From IMG/VR virus record IMGVR_UViG_3300042691_044383, positions 52,633 through 116,632 of that record: a DNA stretch of 64,000 nucleotides. One strand, written 5' to 3'. The translations under genes and the position numbers were made by a program. This document shows, piece after piece, positions 7,483 to 14,444 of this stretch. Every line of letters starts with the position of its first letter. The first letter of the stretch is position 1. The stretch is from a virus. Below the pieces are notes generated by a model, which was not told where the DNA came from, made no database searches, and was given only the letters and a program-made list of their open reading frames with translations.

Positions 7483-9282
7483 TTATTCCTTTGCTCGTGT
7501 TAGTTTTCGAACGACGCGTGGCTTCACGGAGTTTACTGCATCCATCGCTGCCTTTTTCTGGAAGCGTTCACCTGTCTCAGCGCAGATGCAGCCGGCGGCC
7601 TCGGCCCATCCCAACAAGTTATCCATTTGTTCTTTGTTCTTCTCGTAAGAGGGTGTTACCCACTTAGCGGCGGTTGCAACAGGTACACGTTGCATTTCAG
7701 CTAGCCGACAGCACGCTGCGATGTCTGCAGGAGTCCAAAATTGATCCTTCGGAAGCTCTTGCGGTTGAAGATCGTGCCTTGCCATGTACATCTCCCATGC
7801 GTGGTTCTTCGCTTCGCTTCCGGGGAAGCCGACGAAAAACAAAGCATCGACGCGACCGGACCGCGTGATCTCGTCAGGGAGATTCGCAATGTTGTTTGCC
7901 GCCGAGAGGATAACTGTGCTGTTCTGATCGTTAAACCAGGTCAGCAGCGTTCCTAACATACGGTTTTCCAAACCTCCGGCTTCCCCCGAGCTTCCGCCTT
8001 GCGGGAGAAATCTTTGAAACTCGTCGATAGCCAAGATCCCACCGATCTCTTCCACCGTGCGAAGCATGTTCGCCAGGATTTTGTCGGTGTCGCCAACCCA
8101 CTTCGAATACAGGTTGCTAGCCTGCATCGAGGACAACGGCAGTCGAAACTCCCCGGAGCAGCACTTCGGGGTCATCGACTTTCCGGTACCTGGAACACCG
8201 AGCATGAAAACGTGTCGCAGCTTGGAGCGATCCGGCACCGCTGGACTAAAGCCGTTTTTAAGGTACGACTTCAAGCTCGTCAGCCCGATAATCGAGTCAA
8301 AGGTGTAGAAGTTCCGCTCGGGACGGTAAAGCTTGTTGAAGTCTTCCGCCGGCATTGGGTCTAGCCAACGATCGACTTTCTTACCCCCTTGCGTGAAACT
8401 GATACGCGCACGCAACTCTTGCTGTGAGGGATACTCTTCAGACAACAGCGTGACGTCCACAGCGTCGCGGAGTTCCTCAACAGTTTCCTCGGGCCACAGC
8501 TTGATGGCCTGTTGAAACGCCGGAGACCACACGTCCAGCTTCGAGCTGCGACTCAAGTGCATCGCCTTTTTGTGAAAAAGGAAAGGCGGATCAAAGACAC
8601 CCTTTTCGGCAAGCGACTCGGCGCCGTACTGCTGGATCTTGGCTCGTGACAAACCTGCAATGGCTTCGATCGTCGTTGCTTCCACATCTGATTCTTCGTC
8701 CAGTGCGTGCAGCAGTTCTTTCCGCTCGTCTTCGTCCGGCAAGTTGTGCTGCAAAACCTCGAAATGTTCTACCAACTCGTAAGGCAACTCGAAGTCCGGC
8801 GACGTTTGAGCGATCAAGAAAACTCGAGCGTTTTGCCCTTCGGCGATCAGCTTTTGCGTTTGCGCTAGAATGAGTGGGTCGACTTGACCGCTAGCCATCC
8901 CGTTCGGAAACAGGTGCCGGTCGTAGTTGCGTACGATGAGGACAAGCTTCTTCACCATATCGTCAGCCATGTTTTCCGGGGCGATGCCTTCCTGCTCCAG
9001 TGCGATACGGTTGCGGGCGTTGCTTATCGCGTATTCAAGCGAGCTGTATAGCGACGTCTTTCCAAGGGCAAGGCCTTCGTCGAGCTTTACCGCGCGGCCT
9101 TGAATATCCGTCAGACCGTCGACAGCATCCCAGCTAATCAAGATAATGCCTTCCGGACCGGGTGTTCGAGCGTGTTCAAGGGCGTAGCCCAGTAGTTCGT
9201 TGTGCACGTCCTCCGGTTCAACAGAGGTTACGCAAATGCCTGCCTGACCGGACGCCAAGTACTTCAAAATCGTTTTAAGCAT
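7483..9282 (-). CDS. Ycf46-like AAA+ ATPase
   Basis: 599 residues. A divergent N-terminal half (residues 1-325) starts with a degenerate P-loop-like fold (SGQAGICVTSVEPEDVHNEL). The AAA+ domain follows, with Walker A GVPGTGKS (362-369), Walker B GILAIDE (415-421), sensor-1 AANN (461-464) and an arginine-finger region SGRVD (465-469). The stretch GTLLTWFNDQ then SAANNIANLPDEITRSGR strongly resembles Ycf46 of cyanobacteria and plastids. Such ATPases remodel or unfold protein partners; the partner here is unknown. I prefer ATG 9282 with GGGAAG 6-9 nt upstream over a TTG at 9333. Ycf35/DUF1257 and DUF2997 genes lie just upstream, reproducing an association known outside phages. Confidence 0.85.
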   Translation of the reverse strand: MLKTILKYLASGQAGICVTSVEPEDVHNELLGYALEHARTPGPEGIILISWDAVDGLTDIQGRAVKLDEGLALGKTSLYSSLEYAISNARNRIALEQEGIAPENMADDMVKKLVLIVRNYDRHLFPNGMASGQVDPLILAQTQKLIAEGQNARVFLIAQTSPDFELPYELVEHFEVLQHNLPDEDERKELLHALDEESDVEATTIEAIAGLSRAKIQQYGAESLAEKGVFDPPFLFHKKAMHLSRSSKLDVWSPAFQQAIKLWPEETVEELRDAVDVTLLSEEYPSQQELRARISFTQGGKKVDRWLDPMPAEDFNKLYRPERNFYTFDSIIGLTSLKSYLKNGFSPAVPDRSKLRHVFMLGVPGTGKSMTPKCCSGEFRLPLSSMQASNLYSKWVGDTDKILANMLRTVEEIGGILAIDEFQRFLPQGGSSGEAGGLENRMLGTLLTWFNDQNSTVILSAANNIANLPDEITRSGRVDALFFVGFPGSEAKNHAWEMYMARHDLQPQELPKDQFWTPADIAACCRLAEMQRVPVATAAKWVTPSYEKNKEQMDNLLGWAEAAGCICAETGERFQKKAAMDAVNSVKPRVVRKLTRAKE

Positions 9283-9622
9283 GTTCTTCTTCCCGTATGT
9301 ATTCACCACAAAGAGATTTTTTAAGTTTTTCAACCACTAAAGGGTAACGACAGCAAAGCACGCGTTTTTCGTGCTTTTCCAGTTGTTTTTTCCACAGGTC
9401 AAGCCGATATTCGTCGATAAACGCAATATCCGAATCAACAGGGGCCTGCCACTTGAACCAAAGGAACCTGCGGGTAACGGTCGCTGGGGTTACCGCAGGC
9501 TGCTCCCCGGGATGTTTGAACTCCGCAGCAAACACGCAGCTTTCGCACGATGGATGCTGCGGCTTACAGCTCTCTATCTTTTCGTCTTCCACTTTTTCAG
9601 CTTCCACTTTGTCGTCTTCCAT
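9275..9622 (-). CDS. Small Cys-containing protein
   Basis: 115 residues: an acidic/basic N-terminus with VEAEKVEDEKIE, then HPSCESCVFAAEF, then a Trp-rich middle (RRFLWFKWQ) and RVLCCRYP...LCGEY at the end. The CxxC...CxRYP...CGEY arrangement is common in short phage proteins thought to bind zinc; the function is unknown. It overlaps the ATPase start by 8 nt and so is probably cotranslated with it. Confidence 0.65.
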   Translation of the reverse strand: MEDDKVEAEKVEDEKIESCKPQHPSCESCVFAAEFKHPGEQPAVTPATVTRRFLWFKWQAPVDSDIAFIDEYRLDLWKKQLEKHEKRVLCCRYPLVVEKLKKSLCGEYIREEEHA

Positions 9623-10016
9623 TTAATTCGTAGTAAACAGAGGTCGCAGTATCTCCGGCTATTGCGTAGATTTCGCGGTGATCAGGCGTTCTGGATGAGG
9701 TTACCTCGCTGTCCGAAAAACCTGAGTGCCACCAATCCTTGTCTTTTTCTGAAGACGATCCGCATAAGTCGTCGCATATCAGCGACATTAAATCGTCGAT
9801 TAACCTGGCGCGAGCGACTAGCACGAAGTTGTCTACGTGATTGACCTCGGCCACCAACCGAAATCGTTTGTCCTCCATAAGCCTTTTTCGTATTGCGGGC
9901 AATCCGATGAGCATTTTTTGACGAATGGGGCAGTCGACAAACTGTTGTTTATCGACTGCCCCATCTTTGTTATCTTTTTTCATGCTTTCTTGCAGCTTTT
10001 TAAACCAGTCCGACAT
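9597..10016 (-). CDS. Unknown small protein
   Basis: 139 residues from ATG 10016 (MSDWFKKLQESMKKDNKDG). The middle has RLVAEVNHVDNFVLVARARLIDDLMSLICDDLC, and the C-terminus is Ser/Asp-rich and poorly conserved in style. It is not recognised. The start codon shares one base with the stop of the DUF2997 gene (TGATG). It lies inside the Ycf35/DUF2997/AAA module, so a role in that complex is possible. Confidence 0.6.
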   Translation of the reverse strand: MSDWFKKLQESMKKDNKDGAVDKQQFVDCPIRQKMLIGLPAIRKRLMEDKRFRLVAEVNHVDNFVLVARARLIDDLMSLICDDLCGSSSEKDKDWWHSGFSDSEVTSSRTPDHREIYAIAGDTATSVYYELNGRRQSGS

Positions 10017-10213
10017 CACTGCCTCATCCTTTCGGCGATAGGCGGTTGAGGTATGTGGTACTCCGGTTTCAAAACTTGAGCCGCCGGAGCTTCTCCGATG
10101 AGCGTTTCCTTAAGCGGCTGCGTGGCCTTCACGCAACTTCCGCCGGTAAACCCGCTCGCCTCGATGCTTGTTTGACCGTCCGGTTGAATGGTGACTGTGA
10201 TTGTTTTTTCCAC
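10016..10213 (-). CDS. DUF2997 family protein
   Basis: 65 residues: KTITVTIQPDGQTSIEASGFTGGSC, then KATQPLKETLIGEA. This is the DUF2997 pattern, in which a beta-hairpin with 'I-x-P-x-G-x-x-x-I-E-x-x-G-F-x-G-x-x-C' is followed by a short helix. The family is known from cyanobacteria and many phages and is usually encoded beside DUF1257 (Ycf35) and an AAA+ ATPase; the molecular role is unknown. The start is GTG 10213 with AAAGG about 10 nt upstream. The C-terminal extension is Pro-rich. Confidence 0.8.
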   Translation of the reverse strand: MEKTITVTIQPDGQTSIEASGFTGGSCVKATQPLKETLIGEAPAAQVLKPEYHIPQPPIAERMRQ

Positions 10214-10215
10214 GC

Positions 10216-10914
10216 TTAGCGACCTTTCACTTGATAAACTAATCTGCCGTCAGGCATTGCGACACGTGTGACTTGACCGTAGGCAGGGTTGCCCATAGCC
10301 ATTTGTTGTTGAATGACTCGCTCAGTGGCCCTCGCGGCGTAACCTTGCTTGAGCTGGTTAGCCCAATTGTCTACGCCTGCCTTCGACTCGTGCTTGCCGA
10401 GACCTTTGGCGTTCAGCAACCCGTTACCCTGGCTGAAAAAGTCCATCATCAGCACGAATTCGCCGTTGCGGAACGGGTGCGGAATAACACCAATCTCGTA
10501 GGCCCCCTTGTTGCCTTCGCCCGCCTTGTAACGAATGACGTACTGACAATCTTTGCTCATGCGTTCCTTGACAATTCTCGTGTACGCAGCGTGCACTTTC
10601 TCGTTCTGCAAAAGTCTTTTCTGCGTAGCCAGATTCCAAGGTTGGCTTTCCAGGTCGGAAAGCTTAGCTGGAAGCGTTACGCCCATCTCTTTTGCAATAA
10701 CGGCAAGGTCGAACCCTTCCAGGCTAAGTTCGTTTGCCAAGATGGCCTGGTAAAACCCAGGAATAGGATAATCTCCGGCCAGCCTGCCGTGGTCGGTTAT
10801 CCACGTGCGGTACTGCGTACCTTCGACCAACTCAAGCTGCGGACACTGCTCTTTTACCACCTGCGAGAGAGCAGTGATGTCCTTAACACAAAAACCGTTC
10901 ACTAAATGGCTCAT
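10216..10914 (-). CDS. DUF1257 (Ycf35-like) protein
   Basis: 232 residues starting MSHLVNGFCVKDITALSQVVKEQ. Internal features are LAVIAKEMGVTLP, RYKAGEGNKGAYEIGVIPHP and a Gln-rich C-terminal helix (ATERVIQQQMAMG). The N-terminal 'MSHL...I.D...L...' and the central 'Y.IG...' are typical of DUF1257/Ycf35, a small conserved protein of plastids and cyanobacteria with unproven function. Here it has a C-terminal extension compared with the roughly 120-residue family. GGAG lies just upstream. A strong terminator hairpin ends only 11 nt before the start codon. Confidence 0.75.
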   Translation of the reverse strand: MSHLVNGFCVKDITALSQVVKEQCPQLELVEGTQYRTWITDHGRLAGDYPIPGFYQAILANELSLEGFDLAVIAKEMGVTLPAKLSDLESQPWNLATQKRLLQNEKVHAAYTRIVKERMSKDCQYVIRYKAGEGNKGAYEIGVIPHPFRNGEFVLMMDFFSQGNGLLNAKGLGKHESKAGVDNWANQLKQGYAARATERVIQQQMAMGNPAYGQVTRVAMPDGRLVYQVKGR

Positions 10915-10925
10915 GTTGACTCCAT

Positions 10926-10960
10926 AAAAAAACCACCCGGCCAGAAACCTAGCCGGGTGG
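10926..10960 (-). terminator. Intrinsic terminator upstream of Ycf35-like gene
   Basis: Nine GC-rich base pairs (CCACCCGGC/GCCGGGTGG) with a 10-nt loop, followed on the minus strand by seven T. It ends transcription of the 10983-11267 gene or regulates entry into the Ycf35 operon, since only 11 nt separate it from the next start codon. Confidence 0.9.
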
Positions 10961-10982
10961 TCACGCGTTGAAGGGTGCTAGA

Positions 10983-11267
10983 CTAACGGCAGCAACGAGC
11001 TCGCCGTGTCGTAAATACTCGTTTCACGGGACGAGTTGCAACTGCAACCGCCTTTTGCGTGGCGCAGGTTGCGGACTGCACCGTGGACTGTACAACGTGC
11101 TCGACAGCGTGTACAGCGGTCTCGGTTGCCTCGAATACCGGCGTTGCTACTGCGGTAACCGTGTTTCGTACAGGCTTACGGCAGGTACCGCTGCCGCAGT
11201 CTTGCGCCGACGCAAAACTGGAACTGGCAACAACTAAAAGCAAGTACTTCCAGGGGGTAATCTTCAT
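10983..11267 (-). CDS. Small secreted protein
   Basis: 94 residues. The signal peptide is MKITPWKYLLLVVASSSFASA with likely cleavage before QDC. The mature part has CGSGTC, a Val/Thr/Ala-rich low-complexity stretch and a basic end (RRARCC). Small secreted proteins of this style are frequent in planctomycetes, so it may be a host-derived or host-adapted export product. Function unknown. It overlaps the upstream gene's stop by 4 nt and is followed by a strong terminator. Confidence 0.65.
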   Translation of the reverse strand: MKITPWKYLLLVVASSSFASAQDCGSGTCRKPVRNTVTAVATPVFEATETAVHAVEHVVQSTVQSATCATQKAVAVATRPVKRVFTTRRARCCR

Positions 11268-12034
11268 TCTTCTTCTGCTCCCGATAAGGATACTATTTGT
11301 TGCAGCTGACGTACTACAACTTCTGTCGAACCGTTGCTCAATGGTAACATACGCAGTTGATCCATCAAGCCCTGCATATTTTCCAGGTAAATCGTACGCA
11401 GATCTCCTGTCTTGCTTTGTTGCATTTTGTAGATAGCCGAGTACATCTCCGGGTCGTCGGCGTAATCCGCATCTACTTTGCTTGCACTGTCGTCACTCAT
11501 TGCAAATTTCAGGACGTCAAAGGGTTTTAAAATACCCTCTTCACGGAGTACCTGTTTGATGTACTCCTGAATTTCAGCCGAAAACTCGGTGTCTTCGGGA
11601 TCGTCGTTGGGGGGATACAGCAGCAGAGCTTCCGTAATTCCGACCAACATCTCACCGGCGTCCGCCGGTTCAAACTCGTTCGGTTGAAAATCGTCACCGG
11701 ACAATATATTGCAGATTTCGACAAATCGCGTTACGTCTTTGTAGAAGTAATTCGTAGTCAAAATTGTCACCGCCGCCATGATTTTATCTAGCGTGATCTT
11801 CGGCAACTTCAGCTGAAAGTCCTGCTCTAACTCCATTCTTATGGTCGCAGGGGACCAGGAAAGGGCGTCCGTGCCGTACTTGTCTAGTACAAGCAGGATC
11901 AAAGGCGTAGCGTAAGCTTCCTCCGCGGCAAGCAAAGTTCGCTGGGCCAGCTTGGCGACTTGCGGCTGGCTTGTCGAACTATTGGCTTGCTTGATTAGTG
12001 TCTGAAGTAGCATCGACGTTGCTTTTTGATCCAT
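11264..12034 (-). CDS. Unknown acidic protein
   Basis: About 256 residues from ATG 12034 (MDQKATSMLLQTLIKQANSS). It is soluble, helical and acidic (YPPNDDPEDTEFSAEIQEYIK), with no recognised motif. A longer reading from 12202 starts with non-conserved sequence and lies over the upstream gene, so the ATG after GAAGAAAAA is preferred. The last residues GAEEE overlap the secreted-protein gene by 4 nt. The pattern of loosely repeated helices is compatible with a tail or assembly protein, but nothing shows it. Confidence 0.6.
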   Translation of the reverse strand: MDQKATSMLLQTLIKQANSSTSQPQVAKLAQRTLLAAEEAYATPLILLVLDKYGTDALSWSPATIRMELEQDFQLKLPKITLDKIMAAVTILTTNYFYKDVTRFVEICNILSGDDFQPNEFEPADAGEMLVGITEALLLYPPNDDPEDTEFSAEIQEYIKQVLREEGILKPFDVLKFAMSDDSASKVDADYADDPEMYSAIYKMQQSKTGDLRTIYLENMQGLMDQLRMLPLSNGSTEVVVRQLQQIVSLSGAEEE

Positions 12035-12383
12035 TTTTTCTTCGCTGCAGTAAGGCCGTGAAGTCACAAGTAACATGCGTGATTGCAGGCTGAGGCAGTG
12101 TTTTAATTTCTTCGGCGGTCGCCGTGTCCCAGAAGGAAACGCCGCCGGAGAAAGTGACCCAGCGACTATCGCAAACGACAACGTTGAAAACGCAAACTGC
12201 ATGCGACGGAAGCTGGGGTGCTTCGCGTGCGACCAAGGCTTCCGTACCTACGAATTTGATTATATCGTAAACTTGTGCCTCAGAGAACATATTCAAGTGT
12301 TCAAGCCACAGCATGAACCAAACCACGTGGTCGTGGCACGAGCCCGTTGCCCGGTCTAAACGTCTGATTTTGTTCGGGTCCAT
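11979..12383 (-). CDS. Unknown protein
   Basis: 134 residues from ATG 12383 (MDPNKIRRLDRATGSCHDHVV). It contains WFMLWLEHLNMFSEAQVYDIIKF and a beta-rich middle with VCVFNVVVCDSRWVTF. Not recognised. The 3' end overlaps the next gene by 56 nt. No strong Shine-Dalgarno is seen; the start is 11 nt after a terminator-type hairpin, so its expression may depend on read-through. Confidence 0.6.
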   Translation of the reverse strand: MDPNKIRRLDRATGSCHDHVVWFMLWLEHLNMFSEAQVYDIIKFVGTEALVAREAPQLPSHAVCVFNVVVCDSRWVTFSGGVSFWDTATAEEIKTLPQPAITHVTCDFTALLQRRKNGSKSNVDATSDTNQASQ

Positions 12384-12393
12384 GGTCAATAGC

Positions 12394-12420
12394 TAAAAAA
12401 AAGTCGCGTGAACCGCGACG
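12394..12420 (-). terminator. Intrinsic terminator
   Basis: Six-bp GC stem (GTCGCG/CGCGAC) with a 5-nt loop followed on the minus strand by eight T. It lies just before the start codon at 12383 and after the imperfect hairpin at 12440-12484. Confidence 0.85.
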
Positions 12421-12439
12421 TGGGAAAGAGAAAGAAGCC

Positions 12440-12484
12440 GCAGGAGAAACTTGTTTATGTTTTAGATAAACAAGTCGCTCCTGC
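12440..12484. repeat. 18-bp imperfect inverted repeat
   Basis: GCAGGAGAAACTTGTTTA and its near reverse complement (two mismatches) around a 9-nt loop. It is downstream of the beta-helix gene, so it may stabilise that transcript's 3' end or sequester sequence before the terminator. Confidence 0.65.
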
Positions 12485-12509
12485 GACAATTATTACCTGC
12501 GATCCGCAA

Positions 12510-13175
12510 CTAGCGAACGCTTCCTGTAACCTTAGCAACAAACTTGTTGATCCTTAGCGGATTGTCGCAATTAACTGTGGTTATGTTCCACAGGTCAACC
12601 GCTGCACCGCTTCCGTTCACAACGATCCCGTTCGTCGTCACTCCGGTCGCCTTAACGCATTCCAATAAGCAATCGTTGACGCTCCCGGCGGAGTCGTTTG
12701 TTGCTTGGACGCAAACCCTGTTGGTGCTGCTAGCACCATTGCTCAAAAATACGCTATTGGCGACAGCGAAGTCGCACCTTGAGAAAAACAGGCAGTTTGA
12801 GTTTTGGGTAGTGGCCCATTCGAGGTAATCAATTGTTACTTGCGGCCTAGTGCCGTCAGCAGATGGGTACGCTGCCAGTGTGCCACAAACACCGGCGGCA
12901 TCGGGGCCGACCACCACAGGTTCAGCCTCGGTACCGTTAACTGAAAGCGAACCATAGACCTGCATGGGCAATCCAAGGCCTTTCACCTGGATAGTTACAC
13001 CGGCCTCAAGAATGAGAGCACCTCCCTTGCGGACGATGACTTCTTGCGTCTGCAGGTAATTGCCCTTGGGAACCGTCACAGTTTGACCGGCCTCAACAAA
13101 TCGAACCGGTAGCGGTGTCTGCGCCGAGACCAGCGAACTCGCCAATGCTAAAACCAAAAAACAAACAAAACGCAT
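12510..13175 (-). CDS. Secreted right-handed beta-helix protein
   Basis: 221 residues from ATG 13175. It has a signal peptide (MRFVCFLVLALASSLVSA, cleavage before QTPLP), then repeats of short beta-strands, VPKGNYLQTQEVIVRKGGALILEAG and QVYGSLSVNGTEAEPVVVG, of the kind seen in pectate-lyase-like parallel beta-helices. Such folds act as polysaccharide lyases or surface adhesins; no catalytic residues can be assigned. Since it carries a signal peptide, it is likely exported by the infected host rather than assembled into the virion. It follows a gene-free structured region of about 0.9 kb. Confidence 0.7.
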   Translation of the reverse strand: MRFVCFLVLALASSLVSAQTPLPVRFVEAGQTVTVPKGNYLQTQEVIVRKGGALILEAGVTIQVKGLGLPMQVYGSLSVNGTEAEPVVVGPDAAGVCGTLAAYPSADGTRPQVTIDYLEWATTQNSNCLFFSRCDFAVANSVFLSNGASSTNRVCVQATNDSAGSVNDCLLECVKATGVTTNGIVVNGSGAAVDLWNITTVNCDNPLRINKFVAKVTGSVR

Positions 13176-13211
13176 AACCAAACCCTTTCAAAACAAACCA
13201 ACAAACATCCA

Positions 13212-13234
13212 GTTATTAAGAACGCCTTAATAAC
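13212..13234. repeat. AT-rich hairpin before the beta-helix gene
   Basis: GTTATTAAG and CTTAATAAC around a 5-nt loop. On the minus strand it is followed by TGGATGTTTG, not a clear U tract. It could mark the 3' end of the structured RNA region. Confidence 0.6.
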
Positions 13235-13239
13235 TCAGC

Positions 13240-13322
13240 GGACCGGCCATGATTCGAACATGTTAGACCGCTCTTTGAGCACCATCGCGGATTACTTTTC
13301 AGTGGTCCCGCGCCGCCGATCC
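13240..13322 (-). ncRNA. tRNA-like element 1
   Basis: A 7-bp closing stem (GGATCGG with CCGGTCC, one G-U) encloses a T-arm-like hairpin directly adjacent to its 3' strand, with the canonical loop TTCGAAT on an imperfect stem (ACATG/CATGG, first pair mismatched). The two-nucleotide linker CG follows the 5' strand, as in tRNA positions 8-9. The interior does not form a normal D-arm and 7-nt anticodon loop; it has instead CGCGG/CCGCG with a GAAA tetraloop. No CCA is encoded. It may be a tRNA mimic or a decayed tRNA. Confidence 0.4.
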
Positions 13323-13403
13323 AATTTACCAGCCTCACAAGCGGTTGCTTATCTGGTGTCATTTCGCACCTTTTACTATCTTTCTTTCGTACCGCTCCGA
13401 AAA

Positions 13404-13497
13404 GGATCGGGCAGGAATTAGCACCTGCTGTCGCCTGCACTCAATTGGATACTTGCAGGAGTGTTGGTGAGCGTGTCACTGTCCACGCCGCCGATCC
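13404..13497 (-). ncRNA. tRNA-like element 2
   Basis: A perfect 7-bp closing stem (GGATCGG/CCGATCC), CG linker, a D-arm-like hairpin GCGTG/CACGC with an 8-nt loop, a variable interior with competing stems CACTC/GAGTG and CCTGCA/TGCAGG, then a T-arm-like hairpin GCAGG/CCTGC with an 8-nt loop joined to the closing stem without a linker. The conserved T-loop TTC is absent. 94 nt, no anticodon arm recognised, no encoded CCA. Confidence 0.4.
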
Positions 13498-13659
13498 TCG
13501 CCGTCTCTCCGGCTGTGTCTTTGCTCGGCACGACCCGATTACCCGCTCCCTGCTCCTTTCGAATTATCTCCGGAAGCAGATCCTTGCGGCACAAAATTAA
13601 CCATTTCACTGGACTCTGCATGCCCGTAGGCTACCAGTAGCAGGTTTCGCATATGCAAA

Positions 13660-13783
13660 GGATCGGGCAGGAATTACACCTGCTTTTCATACTTGGCGGT
13701 ATTCGATCTGTTCCGAATCCGTTGCGTCTATGCGTTTAGGCGTTGCACAGCTTTCCGCGTGTCGTTGTCCACGCCGCCGATCC
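13660..13783 (-). ncRNA. tRNA-like element 3
   Basis: The closing stem, linker and D-arm-like hairpin are those of element 2, with AAC in place of AGT in the hairpin loop. The T-arm-like hairpin is GCAGG/CCTGC with a 7-nt loop (TGTAATT). The interior has CTGTGC/GCATAG with an 11-nt loop and a long hairpin CGGATTCG/CGAATACCG that resembles a long variable arm. 124 nt, larger than a tRNA. Confidence 0.4.
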
Positions 13784-13792
13784 TCGCAACTC

Positions 13793-13807
13793 AGGCTGTT
13801 GCCGCCT
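13793..13807 (-). repeat. GGCAACA-loop hairpin, copy A
   Basis: Minus strand AGGC-GGCAACA-GCCT. The context AAGGCGGCAACAGCCTNAGTTGC is repeated at 14001-14015. Confidence 0.55.
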
Positions 13808-14000
13808 TATCGGTTTTGCCTCCGAGTTCGGCTCGTCTTGTAATCATCATCGCTTCATGACTGTTCTCCTCATGTTTTGCTATCCGAATCGCTTGCCTGT
13901 GGTGGCCTAACGGGCGTCAGGGCTATTCTTTGAGACCTAGACCTGACCGTCTGTCGGAACTTGTTCGCGTACCCGGTCGGCTTATTTGTTAGTGCAACTT

Positions 14001-14015
14001 AGGCTGTTGCCGCCT
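14001..14015 (-). repeat. GGCAACA-loop hairpin, copy B
   Basis: Same 4-bp stem and 7-nt loop as copy A, with the same flanks except for single-base differences. A third hairpin with the same loop but a different stem (AGC/GCT) lies at 19257-19269. Confidence 0.55.
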
Positions 14016-14021
14016 TGCGTT

Positions 14022-14045
14022 AGCTAGCCACCGAAATGGCTAGCT
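14022..14045. repeat. 9-bp perfect hairpin
   Basis: AGCTAGCCA and TGGCTAGCT around a 6-nt loop, between the 14076-14402 gene and the structured RNA region. No U tract follows on the minus strand. Confidence 0.6.
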
Positions 14046-14075
14046 GATTGCTGTCGAAATTGGCATTACCTGCGA

Positions 14076-14402
14076 TTACACCTTGGCGGTGATCTCAAAG
14101 GCAGCCTGGTAATAGGCTGGTTGCATTTCCGGGCTCGAAAAGTCAAGCGGTTTCCCTTCGCTATCGCGAAGGTCGTCTAACGACTTGCCTTCTTTGTTTC
14201 GCGGGTGAATCGCCTGGGCGGCTCCCGAAATGCCGGGAGACCCCTTAATGCCAGCGGAACTCGCGGCTCTTAGGGCCTCGTTACGGGCCGCAGCCGATCC
14301 AAGCTCTTCGATCTGCTCGGTAAACGACTTTTTGTCGGACCGCACCGAAACGATGGCCCGCGTGCCGTCACTAGCTAGTTGGCACTGCACTACTTCAATC
14401 AT
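14076..14402 (-). CDS. Unknown small protein
   Basis: 108 residues starting MIEVVQCQLASDGTRAIVSV. It has a beta-strand-like start, a helical middle (RNEALRAASSAGIKGSPG) and a polar C-terminus ending in EITAKV. No family is recognised. A Shine-Dalgarno (AGAGG) lies about 9 nt before ATG 14402. It is the last protein gene before the structured RNA region and follows the CsrA-like gene. Confidence 0.6.
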   Translation of the reverse strand: MIEVVQCQLASDGTRAIVSVRSDKKSFTEQIEELGSAAARNEALRAASSAGIKGSPGISGAAQAIHPRNKEGKSLDDLRDSEGKPLDFSSPEMQPAYYQAAFEITAKV

Positions 14403-14444
14403 CTGTGTATACCTCTCGAGTAAAGGGTTGAACTTTCGGGGATT

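Larger units (their letters stand above)
13182..14075 (-). ncRNA. Gene-free structured RNA region
   Basis: No convincing gene in about 890 bp. The region carries many inverted repeats: an AT-rich 9-bp hairpin (13212-13234), three tRNA-like elements with a shared 7-bp closing stem, two copies of a hairpin with loop GGCAACA on the minus strand, and a 9-bp hairpin (14022-14045). One internal hairpin has a GAAA tetraloop when read on the minus strand (ACT-GAAA-AGT near 13290), which supports minus-strand transcription. The sequence does not match rRNA, RNase P or tmRNA features I know. It could be one long structured RNA or an array of small ones. Confidence 0.5.

Noticed and set aside
13240-13783. 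Calling the three tRNA-like elements canonical tRNAs
   Set aside because: No 7-nt anticodon loop with a U-NNN-purine pattern in a 5-bp stem can be drawn, and two lack the TTC T-loop.
13182-14075. Reading frames MQATAGANSC... and MQSPVKWLIL... as protein genes
   Set aside because: They run through the inverted repeats, and their similarity is explained by the shared RNA-like sequence GGATCGGCGGCG; no good Shine-Dalgarno.
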